Positions 11,657-21,968 of a stretch of 64,000 bases of DNA are shown one piece after another. The position numbers and the translations under genes are program-made. The notes under the pieces were generated by a model. That model saw only the letters and a list, made by a program, of their open reading frames with translations, did not search any database and was not told the DNA's origin. Source of the DNA: Cantharellus purpuraceus (taxonomy: Eukaryota > Basidiomycota > Agaricomycetes > Cantharellales > Hydnaceae); NCBI GenBank assembly GCA_025174535.1, contig JALBUN010000010.1:496001-560000 (forward strand), written 5' to 3'. Within the stretch, counting starts at the first letter, position 1. Each line of letters opens with the position of its first letter.

Positions 11657-12263
11657 GACACTTGTTCAGAAATACATCAAATATGTATATACAACCCATT
11701 TCCTCAAATTTTATATAATATACTTATATTAAAACATATTTTGATATTTCATACATGATTCTCAAATTTATATAATTTACTTAGATTTAAAACATATTTT
11801 GATATTTTGACATGATTCTCAAAAATAATTCTTTTTTTTTTCATTTGCTGGTGGCAACTGCTTCAAGGAAATATTCTACTCCTGCTACACTTAATTTCTT
11901 TCACTCATTCTTTCTTGTACTATACTGGTAAAATAATCTAATGTACCTTGAATCCTCACCTGGCATTTGTATATCTAAATATTCTCTATTATACCAATAA
12001 TATTAATATATACATTACTGTCATATTCATATAAACAATTATGTTCATCCATAACAAACATCTTATCTTTTAAAGTTTATTAAAATATGAAATATATATT
12101 TATATTTATAAAAATTTAAGATATTCAAAAAAAACTCGGATATCTGAAATCTTTAAAGATATCCAGATTGTAACTCCCTATTTTTATGATCATTATTAAA
12201 ATTCTGATGTACATCTTGTATACATCAGAATATTGTATAACAGCATCCTTCTGAACAAGCGTC
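11657..12263 (+). mobile_element. Small TIR element (MITE-like), copy 1
   Basis: 607 bp of A+T-rich, non-coding DNA with terminal inverted repeats GACACTTGTTCAGAA and TTCTGAACAAGCGTC. The flanking duplication is TAA (11,654-11,656 and 12,264-12,266); the undisturbed target is seen in gypsy-2 at about 21,965. It is a non-autonomous DNA transposon. The 3-bp duplication would suit PIF/Harbinger-like families, but no transposase is present to prove it. A second copy in the opposite orientation lies at 18,466-19,030. Confidence 0.82.
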
Positions 12264-15200
12264 TAAGCCAAGGATTGCAACAAGGCAACCTCGTCCACAG
12301 CAAAGGCAAAGGGCCGTGCTGCCAACGCCACAATGGACAAGTCCAATGCAAAAGCGACGGACCCAAAAAAATAGTAAGCAGTCCTATAGCCTCCATATGG
12401 GCTGAGGGCTGCATTGGTACTCCCCATACGACAAACAAGGTCCGCCTGAACACATCCACTCTTTCCCACTCCAACTCCCTTACCCTCTTCATCTACTCCG
12501 ACTCCATTCCTGATACTGCTATTCAAGCATTAATTGACTCTGGTTCTACTCACTGTTTCCTTGATTTTCTGATTTACATAAACTCCATACATACACCATA
12601 ACTCCGATATCACTCTGATTATTTGATGGCACTACTAATGCTGTTATTTCACGAGCTATAGATCTGTCTATCCGTTTTTCTGTCAGAGAAATCCAGAACC
12701 TTACATTCTATGTTACTCTGCTTGACTCTAGCTGTTCTGTGGTTCTTGGACATAATTGGCAAACCCGCTACAATCTGTTGATTGACTGGGCATTGGGCCA
12801 TATCACATTCCGTTCTCCAGTACAGGCTGTGTCATTCCCAATGTCACCAGCAACTTTAGGTGTGAAACTATCTTCCACCTCTGCTGACTCCGCTCTGATA
12901 GATACTCCATCTACCCCGCCGTTTATATCACTGGTGGACGCTATGGTCTTCGCCAGACTAAGCAAACTGGATGGTTCTCACACATTCCAGGTCCACCTCT
13001 CCAATCCGATATTCCTCGCCACTCATTCTGCCCAATCAACTCCACTGGACCTATCTATGGTTCCTAAGGAGTATCATGAGTTCGCTGACATGTTCAGCAA
13101 GTCTAAAGCTGACTCCCTAGCAGAACACCGACCATATGATCTCAAGATTGAACTGGATGACAACTCCACCCCTCCGCTTGGCCCTATCTACTCGCTATCC
13201 CAAAAAGAGCTACTGGCTCTCTGAACATTGATAGATGAGAACTTGGCCACAGGCTTCATCCGCCCATCCCTATCTCCTCATGGAGCTCCAGTCCTGTTTG
13301 TCTGCAAAAAGGACAGGTCACTCCATCTATGCATCGACTTCCATGGACTCAACAAGATCACCAAGAAAGACCGATACCCAATTCCCTGCACCGCGGACCT
13401 ACTCAAGAGTCCTCGAAAGGCTAAGATCTATTCCAAAATAGATCTCTGACATGCCTACCATCTAGTCCGCATCCGAGAAGGCGACAAATGGAAAACAACC
13501 TTCCGCACATGATATGGATCTTTCGAGTGGTGCATCATGCCCTTTGGACTAACCAATGCTCCGGCTGCCTTCCAGAGGTTCATGAATGATACCTTCGCTG
13601 ACCTCCTCGATGTGACCATCCTCATTTACTTAGACGACATTTTGGTATATTTGGACAATGAAGAAGAACATCGGATACATGTCCGAGAGGTACTCTGACA
13701 TCTCCGAAAACATGGCCTCTTCACCCGCACTGACAAATGCGAATTCCACTCCGACTCAGTCAAATACCTAGGCTATATCCTCTCCCCAGCAGGACTGACA
13801 ATGTCCGATGACAAAATCAAAGCCATACAGGAATGGCCAGAACCCTGGAAAGTCAAGGACGTACAGTCCTTCCTAGGATTCACCAACTTCTACCACCACT
13901 TCATTCACGGCTACTCCAATATCACTGTTCCACTCACCCGACTCACTAGGAACAGTATCCAATGGAACTTCACTGACAAATGTAGACAGAGCTTTGAGAC
14001 CTTAAAAAAGGCCTTTACTTCTGCTCCAATACTGACTCATTGGGTTCCAGACGTCTATCCTATTAGAGACCAATGCCTCCGACTATGCACTTGCTGCAAT
14101 CCTGTCCATCATCTCTCCAGACGACAGACTAGTCCATCTGATCGCTTTTCACTCGCATACATTTACGCCCCCCAAACTGAACTATGACGTCCATGACAAA
14201 GAGCTCCTTGCCATATATGAAGACTTCCGGATATGGAGACACTACCTTGAAGGCCCCTCCGATCTGGTGGATGTCATAACTGACCACAAAAACTTGGAAT
14301 ACTTCTCCACAATGAAACTACTCACCTGAAGACAAGTCCGATGGTCCAAATACCTATCTCAGTTCAATCTCATTATCTGTTTCCATCCAGGTCAACTTGG
14401 AGCAAAGCCTGATGCTTTAACTAGACGATGGGACGTCTACCCTAAAGAGGGGAATAGCGACTATGCCACTGTAAACCCACACAACTTTTGCCCTGTGTTT
14501 ACTAACAAGCAGCTGGCATTGTCCCTATGAGCATCCACCCTCATGACTCCCACCCTCCGAGCTGTCACCATTATGGACATCGACCAACTCCGCTCTGACA
14601 TCCGCTCATCACTCCAATCCAATCCTGTTGCAGTTAAACACTTGGACTACCCTTCCGATCCAAAATGGTCACTTGACCCCAAAGGACACCTCCAACACAA
14701 CAACCGGATATATGTCCCCAACGCCAACGGTCTCCAACTCCGAGTTTTGCAGTATTATCATGATCACCTGATCTCCAGCCATTTTGGGCAAAATCGCACA
14801 CTAGGATTAATCCAACGGGACTACATATGGCCAAAAATGTGAGAATACATTCAACACTACTGTAACTCCTGCACCACGTGTATGTGCTCAAAATTGCAAA
14901 GGCACAAACCCTACAGAACGCTTAAGCAACTTCTGGTCCCGGAGCAACCATGGAACTCCATCTCCATGGATTTCATAGAGAAGCTCCCCCCATCGCTCGG
15001 ATACGACACCATACTCATGATTGTCGACAGGTTCACTAAACATTCCAATGCATGACACCATCACCTCTGCCTCACTAGCTAAATTGTTCATTCTCCACGT
15101 ATTCTCTAAACACGGAGTCCCATCGCATGTCATGTCTGATCGAGGCTTGGAGTTCATGTCCTCCTTCTTCCACACATTAGGAAAGGCTCTTGACATGAAG

Positions 15201-16034
15201 CTTCATTTCACCTCCGGATACCACCCTGAAGGAGATGGACAAACGGAACGAATGAATCAGTCCCTGGAGCAATATCTCCAAATCTATTGTAACTATCAAC
15301 AAGACAACTGGGCTGATCTACTTCTGATCGCAGAGTTTGCCTACAACAATGCTCTGAACGTGACTACTGGCATCTCTCCATTTTTTGCTAATAAAGGCTA
15401 TCACCCAAACATCTCTGTCCACCCTGAGAAAGAACTTGCCTCCACCAAAGCCTGCCAATTTGTAACTGACCTCAATCAACTACACCAACATCTCTGAGAA
15501 ACCATCTCCAATGCCCAGAAACAATATCAAGTCTCCGCAGACCGATGCCGCATTCCGGCTCTGGACCTGCAAATCAGAGACAAAGTATTCGTTAAGGCCA
15601 AACACTTCCAGACCACCCGCCCATTGAAGAAACTCTCCGAGAAATACTTAGGTCCTTATGAGGTCATTGCTTGTGCAGGCAGCAGGTCCTTCACCCTCCA
15701 CCTCCCAGACCACTTCCGAGCAGTTCATCCGGTTTTCCATATATCAATGCTCGAACCTGCTACTATGAACGAGATCTCCAGTCGCATGCAACCCCCACCT
15801 CCCCCAATCATCATCGAAGGAGACAATGAATATGAGATATCTGAGATCCTGGACTCAAAGATCGACCGTCGATACAAGTGCAAGCTCCAGTATTTAGTCA
15901 AATGGACTGGATATGAAGGCACCGATGAAGAGTCTTCATGGATCTCCACATCCAAACTCGATCATGCATCCGAATCCATCTCTGACTTTTACTCCGCTTA
16001 TCCAGACAAACCTGGCCCCCTTATGAATCTTTAA
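12264..16034 (+). pseudogene. gypsy-1 pol: protease, RT, RNase H, integrase, chromodomain
   Basis: After the knuckle remainder come a protease with DSG (12,536-12,544), reverse transcriptase with [13 protein letters not shown] and YLDD (13,627-13,638), RNase H, an integrase zinc domain (HH...CC, about 14,760-14,890), the integrase core with MDFIEKLP, SDRGLEF and EGDGQTERMNQ, and a C-terminal chromodomain (YLVKWTGYE, about 15,890-15,920). The frame ends PLMNL at 16,032. Premature stops at 13,222, 13,447, 13,510, 13,696, 14,328, 14,840 and 15,495 are all TGA. A small deletion near 14,055 disrupts RNase H and another near 15,045 disrupts the integrase core. Catalytic motifs survive but no full polyprotein can be made. 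Confidence 0.9.
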
Positions 16035-16176
16035 GTTTGATTACTAATGCTAATTCTATTATTTCGCATCATCATTTTATTACAAGTCACAAGGGAAATT
16101 ACCAGCCTGCCCAAAAAACTCCAAAGGAATATCACTCTGACTCAGTTTTCTCTGCTCTGAAATTTATAATCATTTT
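16035..16176 (+). other. gypsy-1 spacer between pol and the antisense gene
   Basis: Collinear with 25,712-25,857 of gypsy-2; no frame of its own. It holds the 3' flank of pol and is interrupted at 16,176 by the next insert. Confidence 0.7.
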
Positions 16177-16916
16177 TGTTGAAAAAATTTCGCCTTGCTG
16201 GGGGTGTGTTGAGAATAGATTTCGAATAGGGTCAGAGGGAGTGATGGGAACTGGGTGTATGCGTAGTCGAATTGAAGATATACTTGAGTAGTATCTTCCT
16301 ACGAAGTTTGATGAAATTTGGTTTGATCTTCGTCTAGATATTGACAATTTGAGCAGGGATCAGGAGCAGATGACTTGAATGAGAGTAGATGCTTAATAGA
16401 AAATCAACCAGCGTAGTGTAGGCTTCGAAAACTGGGATTCGAATATATGTTGCAATACTCTGGAGGAGTATGCAAAAGATTATAGAAATACGCGTTCGTT
16501 CTGGAGTTATTCCAGAAACAAATAGTTCAGACACAGTCAACAGAAAACAAGTGAGAGTAAATTCTCTGGTCCATTGCATATCTGGCTAGGCTGTTTCATA
16601 CAAGATATGCATGCTAATAACTCGTGATAAAAGTTCTGTGTCATGTGAATAAAGGGAAAGTGATTTATGATAAAAACAAAATGGGGGGGTGATGTCAAAT
16701 AGGGGAAAATGACGAAATAAATCAAAAGAAAGATTAGGGTGAATGTTCAGATCATTGTGGAGCTTACAGGGGCTCCTCCTTTACCCTCTCAGTCATTTCC
16801 CCTCGTCTCCTTATCCCCTCCTAAGCTCCTGAGCCTCCTATATGCTCCTATCCCTCCTATCCCCTCTGTTCCCCCCTCTCCTTTTTCTCCCTAGAAGTCC
16901 AGTCTTCCAAATAACA
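16177..16916 (+). mobile_element. LTR-like insert between pol and the antisense gene
   Basis: 740 bp absent from gypsy-2, starting TGTTGAAAAAATT and ending CAAATAACA, with ATTTT on both sides (16,172-16,176 and 16,917-16,921). The TG...CA ends and 5-bp duplication suit a solo LTR. A GGGGGTG-TGTTGAGAATAGA junction at about 16,200-16,220 looks like a polypurine tract followed by a second LTR start, so this may be a 3' element fragment. ATTTT is low-complexity, so the duplication is weaker evidence than elsewhere. The right end is strongly pyrimidine-rich. Confidence 0.6.
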
Positions 16917-16934
16917 ATTTTCATTTTTTTTTTT

Positions 16935-17843
16935 TTATACATCACGTTTCCTTTTCCCCTTCCCCTTGTCTACCTCAGGCTCCGTCTCCGACTCATCATC
17001 ACTCTCTACATCCAACACCCAATCTTTCTCATCCCCCATGTCTGAATCCTCGTCCAAAGGGGCCATGAACTTCCACAACCGACGTAACTCAGCTGTCCAC
17101 TGACCCTCCAGAACCTCCTTCCATTTCATCATCTTCACCAAGTCCACTAGTAACCCCTCCGTCCGCCAGAGGTGCTCCAACTGCAGGTTAACCAGCCAGA
17201 TAAGCTGGCCCATGGTACTATTGGGCGCAGAGACGCGCCCCATACCTGCACTGGTCGTTGCCCCTTCCAATCCAACACCGCTACCCCCAGCTGCCACAGC
17301 ACCTGTCTCCATCCACCGCTTTTTGGTCAGACAACCTTCTGTTTCTTTCTCTGCCCCTCCTTGTACCACTAGTTGGGGCTTGATGCTCCAACTCCAGGGA
17401 TCAAACTTTCCATCGATCCTACACCCTCCTTTCTGACCCCGACAACGATCACAGGACTGAAGGCAGCGAGTTGGGCCGGTAGGCCACACACACTCCACAC
17501 CCGCATCATGACACAAGTCGCATGTTATGCCGGGCCCGCCAAATGGCTCCGTTGGAGCCAGAGCCTTGGGTGGTCTGCCCCTTCTTGCTGCGGCCTCCAA
17601 GTGTTCCCTCTCCTCCTCTTTGTCCTGCTGTTCTGCTGCTGCCTTCTCCATCTCACGCTTGCAAAGCTGGATCGCCGACCTCGCGACATGCAGCTCCTTC
17701 TTACAGGTTGCCAACACATGACTCTCTGCCTTACACCATATGACCCTCCAGTCTGCCTCCCGCTTCTCCATATCAGCACTTGGGTACACCTTCAATGAAA
17801 AGACCGCAACATTGAGATTCTTCTTAGTGACTGTCTCACCTAT
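16935..17843 (-). pseudogene. Antisense Zn2Cys6/AT-hook protein gene of gypsy-1, 5'-truncated
   Basis: An uninterrupted minus-strand frame of about 300 codons with no ATG start. From the N side: a helical Glu/Lys-rich stretch (KREMEKAAAEQQDKEEERE), the AT-hook-like RRGRPPKAL, then six cysteines spaced C-x2-C-x6-C-x12-C-x2-C-x6-C, exactly the fungal Zn(II)2Cys6 spacing. After these come a Gly/Ala linker, a helical region (LIWLVNLQLEHLWR), an acidic stretch (SDDESETEPE) and a basic tail (KGKGKRKRDV). The gypsy-2 copy shows that the N-terminal roughly 300 codons have been deleted here. It lies between pol and the 3' LTR on the opposite strand. A DNA-binding nuclear protein is inferred; no function is proven. 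Confidence 0.72.
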
Positions 17844-18072
17844 TCAATCCATGGACATGAGGCCTCAGGGGCTCAGCCTTAAATGGAGAGATACTGTTAT
17901 GACTATATTCATTAACGCCCAGATCCCCATCTGATCCACTCAGATCCCTGCACACATGAAATCTATACTCCATTTGGAAACCATCACATCTCCAATTATC
18001 TGTCTGATTGTCACTGCCGATCTCGCCCATCCATCTCTGGTTCCAATTGATGCATCAGCATCACCATAGGAA

Positions 18073-20052
18073 CTGTATGGGAACCACCTTTTCCCTATCA
18101 AATTCCATTTATGCAGCACCAATGTGCTATACTTTGCTTTTCCATTCCTAAATATCAGCATATATTTGGTGCTTGTACCTGGAATGGACTTATTCAAATA
18201 TTCTCTATTTTTCTATTTTTTTTTTGGGAATATTCCATGCAGAACTCAGCCCAGAATCATTTATTTCTGCTGTGCTACAGCTGTGGACCCATAGGCACCC
18301 ACAAACCTTCACACAGCCAGCTCTCCACCTTTGGACCAGACCAGGCATTCAGCCTGAATTCAAGCTTAGATGTCTCTGATCAATAAATATTCTGTAACTT
18401 GACAACCACAGCCTCTCAGGGCACTATTTTCCATGGAGATCATCACCTGAGATGTGGCTATCCATGACGCTTGTTCGGAATCATGTCAGTATACAATATT
18501 CTGATGTATAGGAGATATACATCAGGATTTCAATGATACATAAAGCCAGGGAGTTACAATTTGGATATCTTAAAAGATTTCGGATGTGTGAAATTTTCAT
18601 AAATATAAACATATATTCTATATTTTAATAAACTTTAAAAGATGAGATATTTGGTTGAGATGAACATAATCATTTACATGGATATAATAGGAATGTCTGT
18701 ATTAATATAATTGGTATTATATAGGGTATTTAGATATACAAATACCAGGTGGGGATTAAAGATAGTTCAAATTATGTTACAAGTATTGTATAAGAAAGAA
18801 TCAATGATATTTGGATGTTCCTTCAAGAGAGTTGCCACCACTAAATGGGGAAAAAACAATTATTTTTGAGAATTATGCCAAAATATCACAATATGTTTTA
18901 ATCTAGTATATTGTGTAAAATTTGAGAATCATGTTGAAATATGAAAATAAGTTTGAATTGAAGTGTATTGTATAAAATTTGAGGAAAATAGGTTGTATAT
19001 ACGTATTTGTTGTATTTCTGAACAAGCGTCCATGGCTGTCCAAACCAGTGCAGAAAACAGGGTGGACACCCTTCTTTTTGCCTGATCAGTGCCTAGTTCA
19101 GGGATCAGATCAGGTGATTGCCTTGGAATATTCTACCCCTTTCCATAACATTCTAGCTGTTTCCTTCTATTATTAGATAGAACTTTCCAGAACCATTATT
19201 CAGCTCCTGATCAGTGTTAGTGCAGTGATCAGAAACTGTGATTGGCTTGGAATATTCTACCCTTTCTTCCACCTTCCACAACCTTCCAGTAGTTTCCATC
19301 TATTAATAGGTAGAATATTCCAGAAGCATTAGTCAGCCCCTGTAAATACAATATATAAGGAGGTCATTCTGCCTCTGAAATAGTAACATATTCAACCTAT
19401 TCTACCCATCTTCTGCACACCAGTGTGACTAGAGTGACATACAGTGTCATCCTCTATCTCAGTAACTGTTGATTACCAGTTCAAGGATCTTTTACAGTTG
19501 TGTAACTGTACTTGATTGCACTCAAAGTAGTGATATTCCTGCTTTAGGTGTGAGTGTAGTATCTGCCTCACATGACTACAAATCTACAGGGTGAGATTGT
19601 CTGTCGATAGTCCTGCCATTAGTGCTCTTGTTCAAGTTACTAGTGTGTACTGCCTTTGCAGAGCATTAGGATCTTGAACTTGTGTGAAGCAGTTGCTAGA
19701 CTACTTCACACATTGCTGTTACCCGCTTCAGAGTGCCACTGGTTGGACGGTTGGATTCATCCACCTACTTCCTTTAAGTGCATTCCCCTCTTTTTGGAAT
19801 ATCTGGACCCCTAAGCATCCGTGAACTCTAGACTCTGGAAGTCTTATTCATTTCTTGCTGCTAAGAAACACATTACTTTTCTGCGTATAGCCTGCATTGA
19901 CCAATACAAAGGATTGTAACCAAAGTACAAATGTTAAATCGTTTCTGGAGTTGTGCTGCAGCAGGGTTTGATATTCTTCTCAGCTGTTCATTCATGGAAT
20001 TGTGGTGATTTAGAGTTTGCCCTAACACCATAATTTTGTGGGTTCCAAAACA
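18073..20052 (+). mobile_element. TG...CA element, copy 2, carrying a small TIR element
   Basis: It starts TGTATGGGAACCACC and ends TTCCAAAACA, with the perfect 5-bp duplication GGAAC (18,068-18,072 and 20,053-20,057). It is collinear with the copy at 3,568, including a TATATAAGG box at about 19,360. Without the nested TIR element it is about 1.4 kb. No coding frame. Confidence 0.82.
18466..19030 (-). mobile_element. Small TIR element (MITE-like), copy 2
   Basis: 565 bp with ends GACGCTTGTTCGGAA and TTTCTGAACAAGCGTC, reverse-oriented relative to the copy at 11,657. Flanked by CAT on both sides; the empty site in the sister element at about 3,985 reads CCATAGCCATGC. Internal landmarks such as ATACAATATTCTGATGTAT and GGAGTTACAATTTGG are shared with copies 1 and 3. 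Confidence 0.8.
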
Positions 20053-20382
20053 GGAACCCAGACATCCATCCCCATCGGACTCAGACATACTCATGTAAGG
20101 CCATTGGCCTTGGAGACCCATCACTTGAGTAATTATTATTAGATTTCAAATATGTATTTAAGTTGCCTGACTGGGGACTTCATTCCCCAGTTCAAATATC
20201 AAACACCTAGTTCCTAAGTCCAATCCTAATTATCTAAGTCGTACTCCATCTCCGAAATCTCAGACACCAGTATTAGTAAGGGCACAGCACATAAGCTGAA
20301 GCCAAGTCCGTTCTGATCCCCAATTCCTGCTCCGACTCTGACCCAATCTCCAACCCAATCTCCGACTCAATCTCTGACCCCC

Positions 20383-20909
20383 TGTTATGACCATATTCAT
20401 TAACACCCAGATCCCCATCCGATCCACTCAGATCCCCACACATATGAAATCTATACTCCATTTGGAAACTGCCACGTCTCCATTCACCTGTCCAATTGTC
20501 GCCGCCAATTCCACCCATCCATCTCTGGTTCCAATTGATGCATCAGCATCACCATAGGAACCTGGACATCCGTCCCTGTCGGACTCAGACATACTCATGT
20601 AAGGCCGTCAGCCTCAGAGACCCATCACCAGAGTAATTATTATTAGATTTCAAATATGTATTTAAGTTGTCTGACTGGGGACTTCATTCCCCAGTTTGAA
20701 TATCAAATCATGCCTAGTTCCTAAGTCCAATCCTAATTCTCTAAGTTGTACTCCGTCTCTGAAATCTTGGACACCGGTATTAGTGAGGGCGCAGCACATA
20801 AGCTGAAGCCAAGTCCGTTCCAACCCCCACAATGTACCCGACTCCTTCTCCAACTCTGACCAAGACTCCAACCAAACCTCTGACCCTCAATCGGACCTAG
20901 TGCGTAACA
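20383..20909 (+). repeat. gypsy-2 5' LTR (527 bp)
   Basis: From TGTTATGACC to GTGCGTAACA. It carries TATTTAAG, the CTGGGGA/TCCCCAG inverted repeat and the putative transcript start CAGTTTGAATAT (20,692-20,703). It is inserted in the 3' LTR of gypsy-1. Confidence 0.92.
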
Positions 20910-20923
20910 GTATATTCGAACTG
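20658..20923 (+). promoter_or_regulatory. Putative self-primer and primer-binding site of the chromovirus
   Basis: TATTTAAG (about 20,659) is followed about 33 bp later by CAGTTTGAATAT (20,692-20,703). Immediately after the LTR lies ATATTCGAACTG (20,912-20,923), complementary to CAGTTCGAATAT, the form kept in gypsy-0 (3,011-3,022). Within gypsy-2, 11 of 12 bases pair and the twelfth is a G-U wobble in RNA. In Tf1/sushi elements the first bases of the mRNA anneal to the primer-binding site and prime minus-strand synthesis; the positions here fit that scheme. No tRNA 3' end complement (TGG...) is seen after the LTR. Confidence 0.75.
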
Positions 20924-20941
20924 CCATACTCACTCCTACCA

Positions 20942-21968
20942 ATGCCACAATCCACCGTCAATTCCAAACGTGCACGAACCATTGAGGTGCCCGCTCCCAG
21001 CATCGACACCATCCCTGAGGTCATCAAAGAACCACATAGAGGCCGTCAATGAAGAAGATGATACCCCACCCTCTCCAAATCTGGCACAAGCCATCTCCCT
21101 GCTTGCCAGCAGCATCCATAACCCACAAGCCCCTAAGTCCTGGACCAAGGTCCGAGAACCCAACCCATTCAATGGCTCCGATCCGTGAAAGCTCCAGCTG
21201 TTCTTGGTGCAATGCCGGTTGAATTTCCGCAACCACCCCGACACATTCACATCTGATCGGGTGAAGGTCACCTTCGCCATGTCCTATCTCAAAGGCACCG
21301 CACTGGACTACTTCGAGCCAGCGCTCATGGATGATTCCGATGAGCCAATATGGTCAGATGACTACTCCAACTTCATCTCTGAACTTCAGTCCAATTTTGG
21401 TCCTTACAACCCCAAGGCCAATGCCGAGAATGAACTTGATCAACTTCAGATGAAGGAAAATCACAAAATTGCAAAATACATTGTGAGTTTCCAGCAGCTA
21501 GCCCCAAAAGTCCAATGGGGCAACGCCGCACTCCAACACCAATTTTACATTGGAGTCCCATCCCGCATCAAGGACGAGATATCACACATCAGTAAGCCGG
21601 ATACTTTGGTTAACCTTCGCAAGCTCGCCCAATCCATTGATGCCCATTATTGGGAACGTCAATCCGAGGTCTCCCATGAAAATCTGGCTAACAACAAATC
21701 AGACAAAGCATCAGACAAGACCCCAAAGTCCAACAAGGGGTCTGATAAGAGGACCACCTCCAACTCAGGCCAGAAGTCAAACACTGGTAACGCTGCTGCT
21801 TCCAGTTCCGGTCAGAACAACTCTGGCACCAGCAATAACTCTGGAGCTCACAAGAGTACTCCAGACCTCTCCACCAAGCTGGGGAAGGACAGAAAACTTA
21901 CCCAGCAGGAACACCAGCACCGCATGGACAACAACCCCTGTCTGTTCTGTGGAAAGCCTGGCCACTAA
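20942..21968 (+). pseudogene. gypsy-2 gag
   Basis: ATG at 20,942, then the acidic N-terminal region. A 7-bp deletion near 21,030, relative to gypsy-1, shifts the frame. A TGA at 21,186 precedes the long open frame (21,204-21,968) with FAMSYLKGTALDYFEP, the capsid-like helical region, a Ser/Asn/Lys linker and the knuckle CLFCGKPGH, which stops at TAA (21,966) one residue after GH. In the next codons AKDC completes the knuckle. This is the least damaged gag of the three copies. Confidence 0.85.

Larger units (their letters stand above)
5325..20382 (+). mobile_element. Chromovirus (Ty3/gypsy) gypsy-1, inactive, with nested insertions
   Basis: Order: 5' LTR, gag, protease, reverse transcriptase, RNase H, integrase, chromodomain, antisense gene, purine tract, 3' LTR. 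Nested inside are a copia element in gag, a small TIR element in the gag zinc knuckle, an LTR-like insert after integrase, and a 2-kb element in the 3' LTR. The 3' LTR is cut off at 20,382 by gypsy-2. Stops, frameshifts and deletions make it non-autonomous. The chromodomain places it in the chromovirus branch of Metaviridae. Confidence 0.9.
17895..20382 (+). repeat. gypsy-1 3' LTR, split by a 2-kb element and truncated
   Basis: LTR bases 17,895-18,072 (TGTTATGAC... to CACCATAGGAAC) continue at 20,053-20,382 (GGAACCCAGACATCC... to CTGACCCCC). The last roughly 25 bp of the LTR are absent because gypsy-2 begins at 20,383. A purine-rich AAATGGAGAGATAC precedes the LTR. Confidence 0.85.

Noticed and set aside
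16842..17798. Plus-strand frames overlapping the antisense Zn2Cys6 gene (Pro/Ser/Leu-rich)
   Set aside because: They are shadows: they have no motif, differ between the two copies, and the minus-strand frame has a perfect cysteine-cluster spacing.
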